64,000 nt of DNA from Stichopus chloronotus (lineage: Eukaryota; Echinodermata; Holothuroidea; Aspidochirotida; Stichopodidae): NCBI GenBank assembly GCA_021234535.1, contig CM037843.1, positions 36,829,200-36,893,199 on the forward strand, read 5' to 3'. Of this stretch, positions 35,430 through 46,588 are shown one piece after another. How positions within the stretch are numbered: position 1 is the stretch's first letter; each line of letters starts with the position of its first letter. The position numbers were made by a program, and so were the translations under genes. A model generated the notes under the pieces. It ran no database searches and had not been told where the DNA came from. It saw nothing but the letters and a program-made list of their open reading frames with translations.

Positions 35430-36900
35430 AAGCTTTGGACTCAAAAAGACATTTTACCATCTCTTAAAACAATAGGTGCAAAAAATGAATAGCAACCATC
35501 TATTCAATATGGGCAATGAACATGCGAAGTACGAAATCCCTCAGTTACCCTTCTTGAGTTATGTAAAGTGTTTACAAGCTTTTGACTTGTGGTGACATCA
35601 AATGACCTTTGAACTCAAACAAACACAATAGGGCACAACTACTGAACATGAGCAGTGGACACGCAAAGTATGAGATCTCTCACCATTTTTTTAAATAATA
35701 GTTTACGTATTAATTTTGACTCTTTGACTTTTGACGTCCATCAAAAATAATAAGGATCATCCAATATAAACAATCCACATGCATGCTAGGTATGAGATTC
35801 CCCACAGTTATCCGTCTATTGATATGGTGTTTACAAGGTCTTCACACTGTGACCCCTGGTGACCTCAAATGAGTTTTGATCCACCAAAATCAAGAAGGAT
35901 CATTTTCTTTGAGTGGCTGACCCACACACATTAAATATGAGATCAATCAGGATTACCCTGCTGGAGGTATGTAGAATGCTTTCACAGTTTCACCTCTGTT
36001 TACCTCAAATGAAGTTTGACTTCAACCAAAAACAATAGAATTATCTACTAAGTATGGCCAATTCAAACACTTAGTATGAAATCACTCAAATTTATCCTTC
36101 TTCAGATATCGTGTTTACAAAGTTTTCAGTTTGACCTCTGTTGACCTCAAATGACCTTTGACTTTCCAAAAACTGTAGGAATCATCAACTTAATATGACC
36201 AACCCACACAGTGAGTATGAGATCAGTCAATTAAGATTACCCTACTGGGGATATTGTGTCCACAAGGTTTTTGCAGTTTGACTTCTGGTGACATCAAATG
36301 ACCTTTGACTTCCACCCAAAAACAATAGCGATCATCCACTAAATATGGCCAATTTACACACCCAAGTATGACATCAGTCATGGTCACCCTACTAGAAATA
36401 TCGTGTTTACAAGATTTTTGCAGTTTTACCTCTGGAGACGTCAAATGACCTTTGACCTTCACCAAAATCAAAAGGGATCATCTAATTAGTATTACTACCC
36501 TACACACGAAATATGAGATCAGTCACGGTTTCGCATTTGGAGATACTGTGTTTTCAAATTTTCTGCAGTTTGACCTCTGGTTACATCAAATGACCCTTGA
36601 CCTTCACCAAAAAACAATAGGGATCATCCACTTAAAATGGCTAACCCACACAGTTAGTATGGGATCAGTCACGGTTACCCATCTAGAGAGTGTTTCAAAG
36701 GTGTTCACACTTTGACCTCTTATGACCTTAAATGACCTCCACGAAAATCATTAGGGATCATCTAATTAGTACGGCCAACCTACACACCAAGTATGAGATC
36801 AGTCAAGGTTACCCTTGAGATATCGTGTTTACAAGCAGCGTCACATACACACAAGCGCACACGACATCGCATAGATTCCTTCTGCCTTCGACAAGGAATC
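35430..36900 (-). repeat. 145-bp tandem array C, opposite orientation, hairpin head at 36874-36900
   Basis: The minus-strand counterpart of arrays A and B. The head hairpin (GATTCCTT 36874-36881, AAGGAATC 36893-36900) is followed on the minus strand by 'tatgcgatgtcgtgtgcgc' and a short TG-rich tract. Core TGACCTTTGA positions at 36152, 36299, 36446 and 36591 are 147, 147 and 145 apart. A perfect DR1 is at 36446-36458. Monomers far from the head (before 35800) are more decayed. Confidence 0.82.
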
Positions 36901-37540
36901 AAAAATATCATACCAGTAGAGATCTGTCAGTATTTTCATTTAAGTTGGTCACTCTTCACCAATATCTGATCCTATAGTCTCCCTATAAAATATGGTCCCT
37001 GTCTGATCTCATCTAATTTACAACAATACGGAGAGGCTTATTCCGAAATTCTTCCGATATTTTTCACTCCTTTCCGATAAAAGCTGTTTTGAGATGACGT
37101 CATGTTATGTTTGATTGACATTCTATTTTGGTATTCATCAGAAGCATCCCACAATTGTATCAGATCATCAAGTTTGGCAAGTTTTGGCTAACCCATTGAA
37201 AAATCAATTAGCAGAAACAGATAATCGATATGTTAACATTATTTCAGTCTCTTGCTTCACTGTGTGGTATCTGTTGATTAAATGTAAAACGTAACAAATA
37301 AAATATCAAAGACAGTAAGAATTTCCTATTTCATAGTGTCAAGCTGAATCGACAGCTCTGGTGATACTGTCACTTCACCTGTTCACGAGCGAAATATGCA
37401 AGAAACATTGTCTCCGTGACAAAGAATTGAGACTGGGGTAGATGTATGAAAAAGATGTTCACTTCAAAGAAAGAGGGAACATCTGCATAATGTATTTTGA
37501 CCTGCTGAGTTCAAACATTGCCGGATCCAAAAAGTCTGAG

Positions 37541-38092
37541 CACAGATCTGTACATTAACTGGATTGGGTAGGCATCTCTTCTCAACAGCGCGTAAGCACT
37601 AATTAGGCTGTCTCCAGTGAAGTCAACGGAAACTAGTCTTTGGGAGTCACAACATGGCCGACATGGAACGCTAGACGGTGAAACGATTCGTGATTTCCTG
37701 GATTGGTTATAACATCAATGCAGTGAACAAAAAGTATCCTTTCCTTTGAATCTATTAATTTTCACCTGCAATTCGAGGGCTGAAAAGGCAGACTTACTTG
37801 ACCCATGGGGTCAATCTACGCCACCATACCAAGCATATCTGTCGAGGATGTGGAAAAGTAAATTGAAAGTTCTGTTGTTATGTTGTATGCTATAGTAGAT
37901 TACTTTAGTTCCAAATGAAAGATACTATTTGTGCATTGATGTTGTAACCATGACTTCTAACCCAGGAGCTCACGATTCCTTTTGGCGTTCCAAGTCGGCC
38001 ATGTTGAGACACTCAAAGTCTAGTCTTCGGTGGCTTCATAGAGGCGCGCAGATTACCCAATCCAGTTAATTTACAGATCTGTGGATCTAACT
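37541..38092. mobile_element. Foldback (long terminal inverted repeat) element, about 550 bp
   Basis: The left arm runs inward from CACAGATCTGTACATTAACT at about 37541. The right arm, read in reverse complement from about 38092, starts CCACAGATCTGTAAATTAAC. Matching continues through GGATTGGGTA, (T)CTCAACATGGCCGAC-TGG, GGAACGC, ATCGTGA / TTCGTGA, GGTTA-AACATCAATGCA and AGTATC. Arms are therefore about 200 bp, leaving a short centre near 37800-37870. There is no coding capacity. This is typical of a MITE or foldback element; no target-site duplication was resolved. Confidence 0.8.
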
Positions 38093-38104
38093 AACGGACG
38101 GGTC

Positions 38105-38127
38105 GCCATTTTGAATTTCAATATGGC
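38105..38127. promoter_or_regulatory. Inverted pair of GCCAT/ATGGC motifs resembling YY1 sites
   Basis: GCCATTTTGAA (38105-38115) and TTCAATATGGC (38117-38127) are inverted copies with one mismatch, just outside the foldback element. CCATnTT with an adjacent CGCC/GGCGGC resembles the YY1 consensus; binding is speculation. Confidence 0.25.
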
Positions 38128-40672
38128 GGCCAAAGCGGAATCATGAAAAACGCTACTTGGGTTCGATCCAAATGATCGGTGGCACTGAAATTTAGAAGGT
38201 AAGGACATTTTGACAATGCTGAATTGATTTCACATTTTCTGTTGGATGTGAACATCTGAATCAATTTTTGTTACATATCTGCCTGACTATAAATCGTTTG
38301 AACAGAGTGGGTTACTTGATTCACTCTCAAAGAGTGATTCTTCCCCCTAGTCATGTATTAAGAGTTGTACATTTTCATGTGTTTCCTTATGCTACGTGAC
38401 GTAATACTGTAGATAGGAGACAATATGTTGTTGGTAATGGACAGAAACTGGATGACGTAAACCGTTTAAGGGTCCTTGTGTTTTGCCCTAAATAATGCTA
38501 AAATTAAAATAGTAACGGTCATCTTCTGACAATCTGGAGGTTAAAGATCTCCAACGAGGAGGAATTCTTGCAACAACTTCCGGAAATTTTAGCGTGATCC
38601 CCTTGTTGTGGGGGAGGGGGAGGGGGTGACAGACGTTTTACTGACAGCATAATTTTTACGTGTTTTCCGTATTTAAACGAATATGAAACGTCGTTGTAAC
38701 TTGTATACAATCAATACAATTACCGTACGCATCAGAGAAATGACGACGGTTGAAAGAAGGTTTGCTGCTTTTATAAAGTAGATTTCTGTTTTAGTTTTGC
38801 ATGTTTCTTCTCTCTTATAAAGTTCAATACAGAATTCATACAAAAATAAGTTTTAAGTGATGAACATAGACCTATGGTTTATGTAAATCAACGTGGCCGT
38901 ATATCTATTACCGGGGTGGGTCACTTTGTATCCCAGAAGGTTGTACGGTAGCATTCGATCCTCGAACGCTTCTGTTCTGCGACAAACAAATCATGTGTTA
39001 CAAGTCATTTAAATGCAGTCACTTATCACCCCGAGTTACATTTGGGGTAATTGTTTAGAAAATTCACAACCGGTTTTGATCTTTGATTAAATTCAAAAGA
39101 TGCAGAATAGCTTTTAAAGCACAGTGCATCATACGCAGGGGGGAAGTGTTTTGTACGCATGCTCACCAGGATATGCGCCACATAAATCAGGATTGTGTTT
39201 GCACAAGTTGTTGTTTTAGACAACTTGTGGGAGGAGCTAGAAGTAAGTGACTTGAAAAATTGAAACTGTCTGAGGCGTTGAGTACCTGTCTTTCATTAGA
39301 GGTTTTCAAAGTCGGCCGTGAAAGGAGAGAGTCATATATGTAAGAGAAAAAAAAAAAAAAAAATTCGAAATGGTAGATCTGAAATGCCTAAACTTGCCAG
39401 TTTGAATATTTGTAACCTTTGAAGTCAGCCGTAGTTATGACTATATTTGAATATCACATGATGTGACCCGCCTCGAAAAATAACGATATTCTGTCATGTG
39501 AACGTTGCAGCTGAACTGAAAGTCAGTGTACAATCAGGGGCATGTTAAACTAAAAAAAAATGTGCATGATCGTGTGCCTCTACGTGAAAACATGTTTTAT
39601 TCCAGAATTATTCTAGTCTTATCCATCACATATCAATCACGGTTCCAAACCAGCTCAGTAAGCTTTGAATAGTGTACTGCACCATGACAACGTGACGTCA
39701 TGTTTTTTTTTTCAACGGTAACAGACTACAGTGGAACCAAAGAAATTCGAAACGGAGGTTAACCAGAGAGTATCATTCTCAGCGGGATCAGGTACAACGT
39801 GAACATGAAATTACCACTCCTCAAACTGCTGTTGAAATTTAAGCATGATAATTTCAACAAAAATAATACAAGAGGTTTCAATACGGTGTAGAAATGTTTT
39901 TGCGAGGTTTTTTTTTTTTTGGTACGCCATGTTGCACACCTATGGAGGGCCTGTCTACTCGTGGCCATGAATAGTCCAATTACTCGTCAGCATTCTTTGA
40001 TAGCCTACTAGACGTAAACGACCAATTGCAAACAAGTGGGAATATATGACGCCATCATCACGTTATCCCATAAACACGACGATCAAGAGTCTTAAATTAG
40101 GAAACTGATCTATTTTTTACATCCCTCGAGCATCTTGCAACTGTTTCGAGGTAACATATATTGATACTCAGTGCATACAGGACACGTGAAAACCATATTT
40201 CTTAGTGCCAAAGAAGACATACAATCACATACGTGTCACGTGTGACCAATGGAGGGAGCAAAGAGCAGGACGTGGCACTTTTTCAGCCGAAGGGAACGTG
40301 AAACGTTATGCAGTACTTTCGGTCTTTGAGCATTGAGAATAAAACCCCAGGGCTAACCCCTTCCACTTGCTTGTGGACCCGTTTATGTGCCAAAGACTGT
40401 CGTTATGATGTCCTGATTAATTGCTGTTGGTACTGTAAGTGACATTTTATTGTAATTTATGGATCATCAAAAAGCTTTAAGAAAGTGTTTGATATCCTCA
40501 ATTTGCTAAACCAAAAAGGAATTGTTGGTATATTTCTTATCTCTACATCTCTCAACATCAACCATAATTTAAACTGCACTAAAGGGGTGACAGGAATGTC
40601 GGGGAAGTATCTAAAAGTTTTTGTATCTGTTTCAACAAATTTTGTTTGATTTTTTTTTAATTACAAGTTTGT
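38128..40672. other. Region 3' of the 539-residue gene; no supported gene
   Basis: Contains homopolymer A tract 39348-39362 and T tracts near 39703 and 39910. No exon or domain was recognised. Confidence 0.4.
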
Positions 40673-40678
40673 TTTATT
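40673..40678 (-). terminator. Candidate polyadenylation signal (AATAAA on minus strand)
   Basis: TTTATT on the plus strand, about 126 bases past the stop codon of the 539-residue gene. A second candidate at 40741-40746 is only about 60 bases past the stop. Confidence 0.4.
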
Positions 40679-40803
40679 CCATACGATTACTCTGACACAC
40701 AGTTTGACACCGCAATGACCGCATCAAACTTCCATATGTCTTTATTCAACTTCATAAGCCTTCATAGGATCCAGCTGATTTCATTTTGTGTCTACTTGCT
40801 CAC

Positions 40804-42423
40804 TCAGAGGGTCTGAGCGAAATTCCTGTTACAATTAACATTAAGGCTCTCTTCTTCAAATTCCTCTATTTCGTAAATCGGAGCGAAGTTTTCGGGTGTC
40901 GCTGGCGTCACATCAATTCGATCACGATACCGTTCGTCTATCGCCTCCATAACGAACGTGCTTTTCCGGCTGTAGCCCGCGATATTCGCCAAATCTGGAA
41001 TCAAGGCACAGGTCGGGTTGCACAAGAGGACGCTAGCATCCGGAGAAAGGATCAGGCAAACTCTACAATCACTGATGTCAGCGGTCACGAACTTCGGCAT
41101 GATGTCGCCGAGTTTCATCCTTTCTTGGACGATATCCGACAAGGAATCGACCCACTCTACGTACACCTTCGGATACGGGTAAAAGAACGCGTTTAACGTC
41201 ACATTCAGGAGGTACGTCTTCGTGGACAATTGCGCGTTTGTCAGTTTGACAGAGGGTGTCTCGACGAGAAGCGTAGCCCTAACGTCCGCGGCGCGAGGAC
41301 AGTTCACCCGAGCAGCGATGTGTAAATACTTCAACTTCTCCTCATATATAGATTGTCTGAGGAGGCGTTGTCGTGGACTTGACGAAAGCACATCATTTGC
41401 ACTGTTTGAACTTTTCCCAAAAGGCCAAAAGTTTAGATGTCTTAGAGTTCCGCCATTTTCCGATGCTAAATTCGACGATTTTTCCTTGTCGTACAGATGT
41501 CTTCTCTTCTTCTTTTTCGCCCAGAACGTCTTTTTCTTCTTCTGTTCGTCTGTGTGTTCATGACTTCGTGAGAGATCTTCGCCCTCACCGTCGCACAAAA
41601 CGACGAAGCCGTCAAGTCCATCCGTCTCTGTGCTCTCGTCTTTGGTGTCGATGAGCTTACTATCGCCGGAAGGGATCGGATCCGACAAGACGAAGGAGTC
41701 GCTTTGGTCTCTTTTCAGTGCTCCGTAAATTACGCGCGTCGACTCCATTTCTACTTCAATTTTCCATTTGGGTTTCTGTTTTGCTGTCTGTAAAAGTATA
41801 TCGTCGGACATGCTGCAAGACCTCCTCAAAGTTTTAGGTCCCAACATTTTCTTGGAGACGACACTTTCATGCGTCGTAACTATGACTTCGCAGGAAGAAT
41901 TTTCTGCAGTGTGATCGCAGTTACAATAATTTTCATCGGGTGCAGTTGATTCACAGATAGTACCATTACGATCACCTAGGCTGCATATCACAGATCCTTG
42001 GTTGCTGCTGAAAGAAACTTCGGCTGCTCCTCCGTTCCCATCTTTACCCTGAGGATTGCCGTTACGTTTTGGGGTAGAATGCAAGTGGGAACTTGGCGAA
42101 GGGTTCAAAGTTGCCAGAGAGTCCTGTCCTTGAGAAAAATGAGGAAACTCGCGGCTGGAGAGTGAGCTTGAGTCACTGGACACTGACTCCGCTTTGCTGA
42201 TCATGACAACGTGACCGTCGTCATCTGGCTTCGTGACGTAAGTATGACGTTTCGGCACTCCGTTGCACGGGTCAGTTTTACCGTTTACCAAGCACCCCTC
42301 CTCGAGACTGGTAGGATACATTGTAGGAACGCCGCTTTTAACAGTATAGCAAGTCAAATTGAAGTCAGAAACGTCCATCATTTCTCTCTCCACCACTACC
42401 AACCTGCTGTTAGCTCCTCCCAT
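40804..42423 (-). CDS. Unrecognised 539-residue protein, predicted N-myristoylated, single coding exon
   Basis: An intact 1.6-kb open frame, far longer than any other here, and CpG-rich and GC-richer than its flanks. I do not recognise the family. It begins MGGANSR, matching the MGxxxS myristoylation pattern, which supports this start. Residues 75-290 are low-complexity Ser/Asp/Asn-rich and probably disordered, with a possible phosphosite cluster RRSCSMSDD at 200-208. A polybasic stretch KKKKTFWAKKKKRR (295-308) could bind membranes or act as a nuclear signal. Residues about 357-505 look like a folded domain with alternating hydrophobic strands (YLHIAARVNCP, TYLLNVTLNAFFYPYPKVYV, RVCLILSPDASVLLC), followed by an acidic tail. 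Myristate plus a polybasic tract suggests a membrane-associated adaptor; that is inference. Positive-strand frames over it are shadows. Confidence 0.78.
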   Translation of the reverse strand: MGGANSRLVVVEREMMDVSDFNLTCYTVKSGVPTMYPTSLEEGCLVNGKTDPCNGVPKRHTYVTKPDDDGHVVMISKAESVSSDSSSLSSREFPHFSQGQDSLATLNPSPSSHLHSTPKRNGNPQGKDGNGGAAEVSFSSNQGSVICSLGDRNGTICESTAPDENYCNCDHTAENSSCEVIVTTHESVVSKKMLGPKTLRRSCSMSDDILLQTAKQKPKWKIEVEMESTRVIYGALKRDQSDSFVLSDPIPSGDSKLIDTKDESTETDGLDGFVVLCDGEGEDLSRSHEHTDEQKKKKTFWAKKKKRRHLYDKEKSSNLASENGGTLRHLNFWPFGKSSNSANDVLSSSPRQRLLRQSIYEEKLKYLHIAARVNCPRAADVRATLLVETPSVKLTNAQLSTKTYLLNVTLNAFFYPYPKVYVEWVDSLSDIVQERMKLGDIMPKFVTADISDCRVCLILSPDASVLLCNPTCALIPDLANIAGYSRKSTFVMEAIDERYRDRIDVTPATPENFAPIYEIEEFEEESLNVNCNRNFAQTL

Positions 42424-43050
42424 ATCTCAAAGAGGAAATTCATTTTGAGAAGCTCTTCATCTCCCGACGAACACGAAAAGAGAAAGTAATACTAAACGGT
42501 TACCACTATCGGGCAACGGTAGTCCGCAGGCAAGCTGTATTTTGTTCAGAGGTCACAAGACTGGTCTCACTTTTATTCCGGTCACATACGTTTATCAGCA
42601 ACTTTTAGACGGCGTCTGATAACCTGGAAACACCTGTCCGTTTCTCACTTTCTGATCAAATTTAATAGCGATGCTGTGAAGTAACAAAAGGGGAAATATG
42701 TTAAAATCTATTTGGAACTTGAATCTGAAGAAACAAATAATCGAAGTGATTGCGTGCGTATGTAAAAGTGAATTTCAAGTCCAAAAATTTAGTATGTCTT
42801 TTAATTGTACAATTCAGAGAGTTTGGGGAAATAAGTAGGTTTCAGGTGGTTAATTCTGCCATATGATTTCAATTTTCAATTCTCACAACGAAACGACTAA
42901 TCGTGTAAAACAAGATGGCAATCCACGGAGTTGCATCTTATCCTATCGTTGCCCATAACCATTCGCTCGATTAGTAGACCGAGATTTTGATGGAACTCCC
43001 ACCGCTTTATATACAGTATATAGATAAACGAAACCAGGCGCTGCACACTC
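42424..43050 (-). promoter_or_regulatory. Probable 5' UTR and promoter region of the 539-residue gene
   Basis: CpG-containing sequence upstream of the start codon. On the minus strand TATATAAAG at 43006-43014 is a TATA-like element about 585 bases before the ATG. The transcription start is unproven, and an intron in the 5' UTR is possible. Confidence 0.3.
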
Positions 43051-44929
43051 GGCCTCGGATGTGCAAATAACGCGCAAGTGTTGTGTGAATGTAGCAGTCA
43101 CGCGTGCGCGTCAAAGTACATATACCCATGCAGATCGCGTGTGTGTCAAAGTAATCCTTTGATTTCCTTTATTCATCGGATCAGTGCGCCACCACGCTGG
43201 GCGTTATGCGTTTTGTAATAGTCCAAAGAAACACGTAACAATCATCTAAGATTCTCTCTTAACGTCTGATGATTGGCTCAAAGAGCATGAATAATCATAG
43301 CCTAAGGAAAACTAAGGAAAAGAAGTATTGAGTGTAATTGATTACGTCGGCATACATGAATTTTTCATAGCTTACAGTCTGTACGCGCACTCAGTAGGAG
43401 TCCAAGCGATAGTTCGCGGACGTACGTTGGTATTACGAAATGCAGTCAGAGCTGAATATCCGTCCGTTAATTGTGCGGGAAAGACTTGGTTATACAGACG
43501 AGATAACAACAACCGACTTGCAATGGCACCATGCATGAGCACTTAGTACTTATCGATATTCACCGTGGCCGTGACATAGGCCTATCCGGGACCCGTCACT
43601 ACAGGCAGTGAGAAGGGGGAGGAACTGAATGGTGGATTGGCGAAGGAATCTACGCACTGTCACCGAGTACAAGGTGGGATAACGAACGTGGCTTTTCTTG
43701 TTGACTAAAACAGAGGGATTGTAGAATCACGAAAGCCACCCCCTCCCCCACCGGCGCCCTCCCAGTCTCTATATTTGTATCCTCACAGCAACTGCTAGTA
43801 CGCAGCAGGCTCAGGATTGTCGACCATTCCAAGGTAAAGCAACTTCATCGCAATTCTCGATCCGTGAGGGTAGTGATCGATTTCTTCATGTCATCTTTGT
43901 CAATTTGTTATTATATTGCCCAATCGAGCATGAATTACGCATGCCACAACGGTGTAACCATTTCTGAATTGGAGTAAGAAGTAATATAACGTGGAGTCTC
44001 ACGCTTGTGCTTGTGTGTATATAATCATAGCAAGACAATATCTCACATATGTGCCATAGCCACGTCTCCCTTAATACAGTGTGTGTCATGGCCATGTATC
44101 CTGCATATGTGTATGTGCAGTTACCAGAAATGAGCAATCGAACTATGAGTTTTGTAATGAAACTGTTTTGCAGACGAAGATAGCAGCACTACAGTGAGTG
44201 TTGTGCCATTTCATTTTCAAATAACAGTACAGTGACGCACAGCCCAACAGTGTATTTGGAATAGTTGTATTTTAAGGTTCTGAAATGATTTCAAACTTTT
44301 AAGGGTGGTCCAGAATTCATGTCTCAACCTTACGGTTGCCCGGTTACACCGAGTAGACTACGGGAGTTGGTCAACACTAATTCGAACATTTCACGTTTTC
44401 CTTCAACACTGTTCTGCTCTCCCCCCCCCCCCCCATCCTCTTCATGAACAGGGCGGCGGGGAGGGAATGAAGAAGACTAGGCTCATTTTAGAGAGGTATT
44501 TTTTATAATTGTATAGAAAACTGCGTTTACAGATCTATAGGGCCAGGGTGAAGTGCACATTCCGAAAAAATGTTCCCTTCGCAAAATTCGTATGTCTCCT
44601 TATTATAAAAGGCCTGAGCATTTTCGCACGCTCCGCGCTGTGTAGTTTCCTGGCCAAACAATCAGTTTCCACCAAAAAGAAAAAAACACACACACACGCC
44701 TTTTCGGGTTTGGAGCGGATGGTGTACAACGGATAGGCATACATTTACCACATAAAGAAAAGATAAAGCACAACGAAATAGTTTTCATACAGGCATATAT
44801 AGGGATTTTCGCGTACTTTACGAACGAAATTTTCGCACCTTCCCGACACTATTTGATAAATTGATTCGTGGAATTGGCCCACTTACTTTAATTACTACAT
44901 AACCTCTTATATCACTAAGGTTACAAGAA
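43051..44929. other. Intergenic; simple repeats only
   Basis: Includes a poly-C run at 44420-44433 and a (CA)n run at 44687-44698. Frames at 43328-43546, 43886-44137 and 44305-44788 show no domain. Confidence 0.4.
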
Positions 44930-46161
44930 AATTTCATTCTGTAACCAAAAAGTCAAATGACTTTGTGATTCCTTGCAAAAAGAAAAAACACGAGACTAAA
45001 AGAACAATATCTAACAATTTTTAAGTTCAAACACTTCACTCTTCTCAAAATACTGTGTTGCAAAAGGTTCAAAGTATGACCTCTACTGACCTCAGACGAA
45101 TACTGACTGCCATAACAACGACAGAGATGATCTACTGATGAAGTACTAACAGAGTTAACAGTTCCATCAACAACCAGTTGCTGAGATACAGTATCTCCCT
45201 TAAAAATTTTTCATACTTTTAAGCTCTGGAGACCTTAAATGACTTTTGATCTCCATGAAAAACAACAGGGATCACCTAATGACAATGGACTACCAACACA
45301 AAAAGTTCAGGCACCTGTCCCTCCAAATTATGTTCTCTTTCCAAATTATGTTCTCTATTGACCTCATATAACCTTTGGCCTCCATAAATGGAATGGCTGA
45401 GATCATCTACTCATCAAGTGCTTCCAATGACAACAGTTTGAAATTCTAGCAACATTCAGTTGCAGAGGGTTTTCATACTTTCAGTTCTGGTTACTTCAAA
45501 TGACCTTTGACCTGCATGAAAGACAATATGCATCATCTACTTCAAATGGACTACTTACACAGCAATTTTGAAGTTTAAGCTCCTTTCACTTCAGATACTG
45601 TGATTTAAAATGTTATCAAACTATATAGTCTACTGACCTCACATGACCTTGACCTCCATAAAGCAGAAATTCAAAGGACTTTGTGATTCCTTATCAATAT
45701 TTATGGAAGACATAGGATAGCCAACATACCAATTTTAAAGATTAATCATCTGTAAACCCTTCTTGAGATCCCATGTCTAAAAGGTTTTCAAAGTATGACT
45801 TTTTCTGGACTCATGTGACCTCTAACCTTTCAAAACTTGACAGAGATCATTTACTTGTCAAGCGCTACCGATGAGGATTTGAAGTTCCAGCAACTCATAG
45901 TTGCTGGAATATCCTGTTAAACGGGTTTTTAGACTTTCCTCTCTGGTGACCTCAAATGAACTTTGACCTACTCAAAAAAGAATAGGGGTCATCTAATCAC
46001 TATGGAGTAATACGCAACGTCTTTGAAGTTCAAGCAACTTTCCCTTCTTTGGATATCGTATTTACGAGCCAAAACGTCACACAGAGACATATACAAACAC
46101 GTCATCACCATCGCATAGATTCCTTGCCTGCCTGCCTGCCTGCCTGCCTGAGGGAAGGAAT
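44930..46161 (-). repeat. Diverged tandem array D, minus orientation, hairpin head containing (GCCT)n
   Basis: The head at 46118-46161 keeps the GATTCCTT...AAGGAAT ends, but its loop is expanded to gcctgcctgcctgcctgcct at 46126-46150. Monomers are more diverged than in A to C and carry phrases such as 'aatgacctttgacct' (perfect DR1 at 45500-45512), 'aacagggatcacctaat' and 'tactcatcaagtgct'. The alternation of two monomer types suggests a higher-order repeat of about 260-290 bp. Confidence 0.7.
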
Positions 46162-46588
46162 AAAAAATGACAGACATCATCTACTCATCAAGTGCTACTA
46201 ATGATAACAGTTTGAAGTTCCAGGAAGGATTCCGTTGTTGATATTTTTCCCCCTAATAGGTTTTCATACTTAAAGCTCTGGTGATGTCAAATGACGTTTG
46301 ACGGCCATGAAAAACAAAAGGGGTCATTTACTCACAATGGACAATCTATACACTAAGTTTGAAGTTCCAGCAACTTTTCCCCTGGAGATACTGTGTTTAC
46401 AAGGTTTCCAAACTATGACCTCTACTGACCTCAGGTGACCTCTGACCTACACCAAAAGATGACAGAGATCATATACTCATCAAGAGCAACCAATATTTAG
46501 AGTTCCAGAAAAGTTCCAGCAAATTTCAGCAGGTATACACACACCATCAGTATCGCTTAGAGTCCTAGCCTGCCTTCGGCAAGGAATC
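46162..46588 (-). repeat. Short tandem array E, minus orientation, directly behind array D
   Basis: Two to three decayed monomers ('ctggtgatgtcaaatgacg', 'cctctactgacctcaggtga') ending in a decayed head: AGTCCTA 46561-46567 and AAGGAATC 46581-46588. Two heads in tandem imply two insertions or an internal duplication. Confidence 0.65.

Noticed and set aside
38150..38172. tRNA-like B box (gggttcgatcc)
   Set aside because: No A box at the right distance, and no acceptor or anticodon stem can be folded.
40786..41654. Plus-strand frames of 93-136 codons
   Set aside because: Shadows opposite the 539-residue minus-strand gene.
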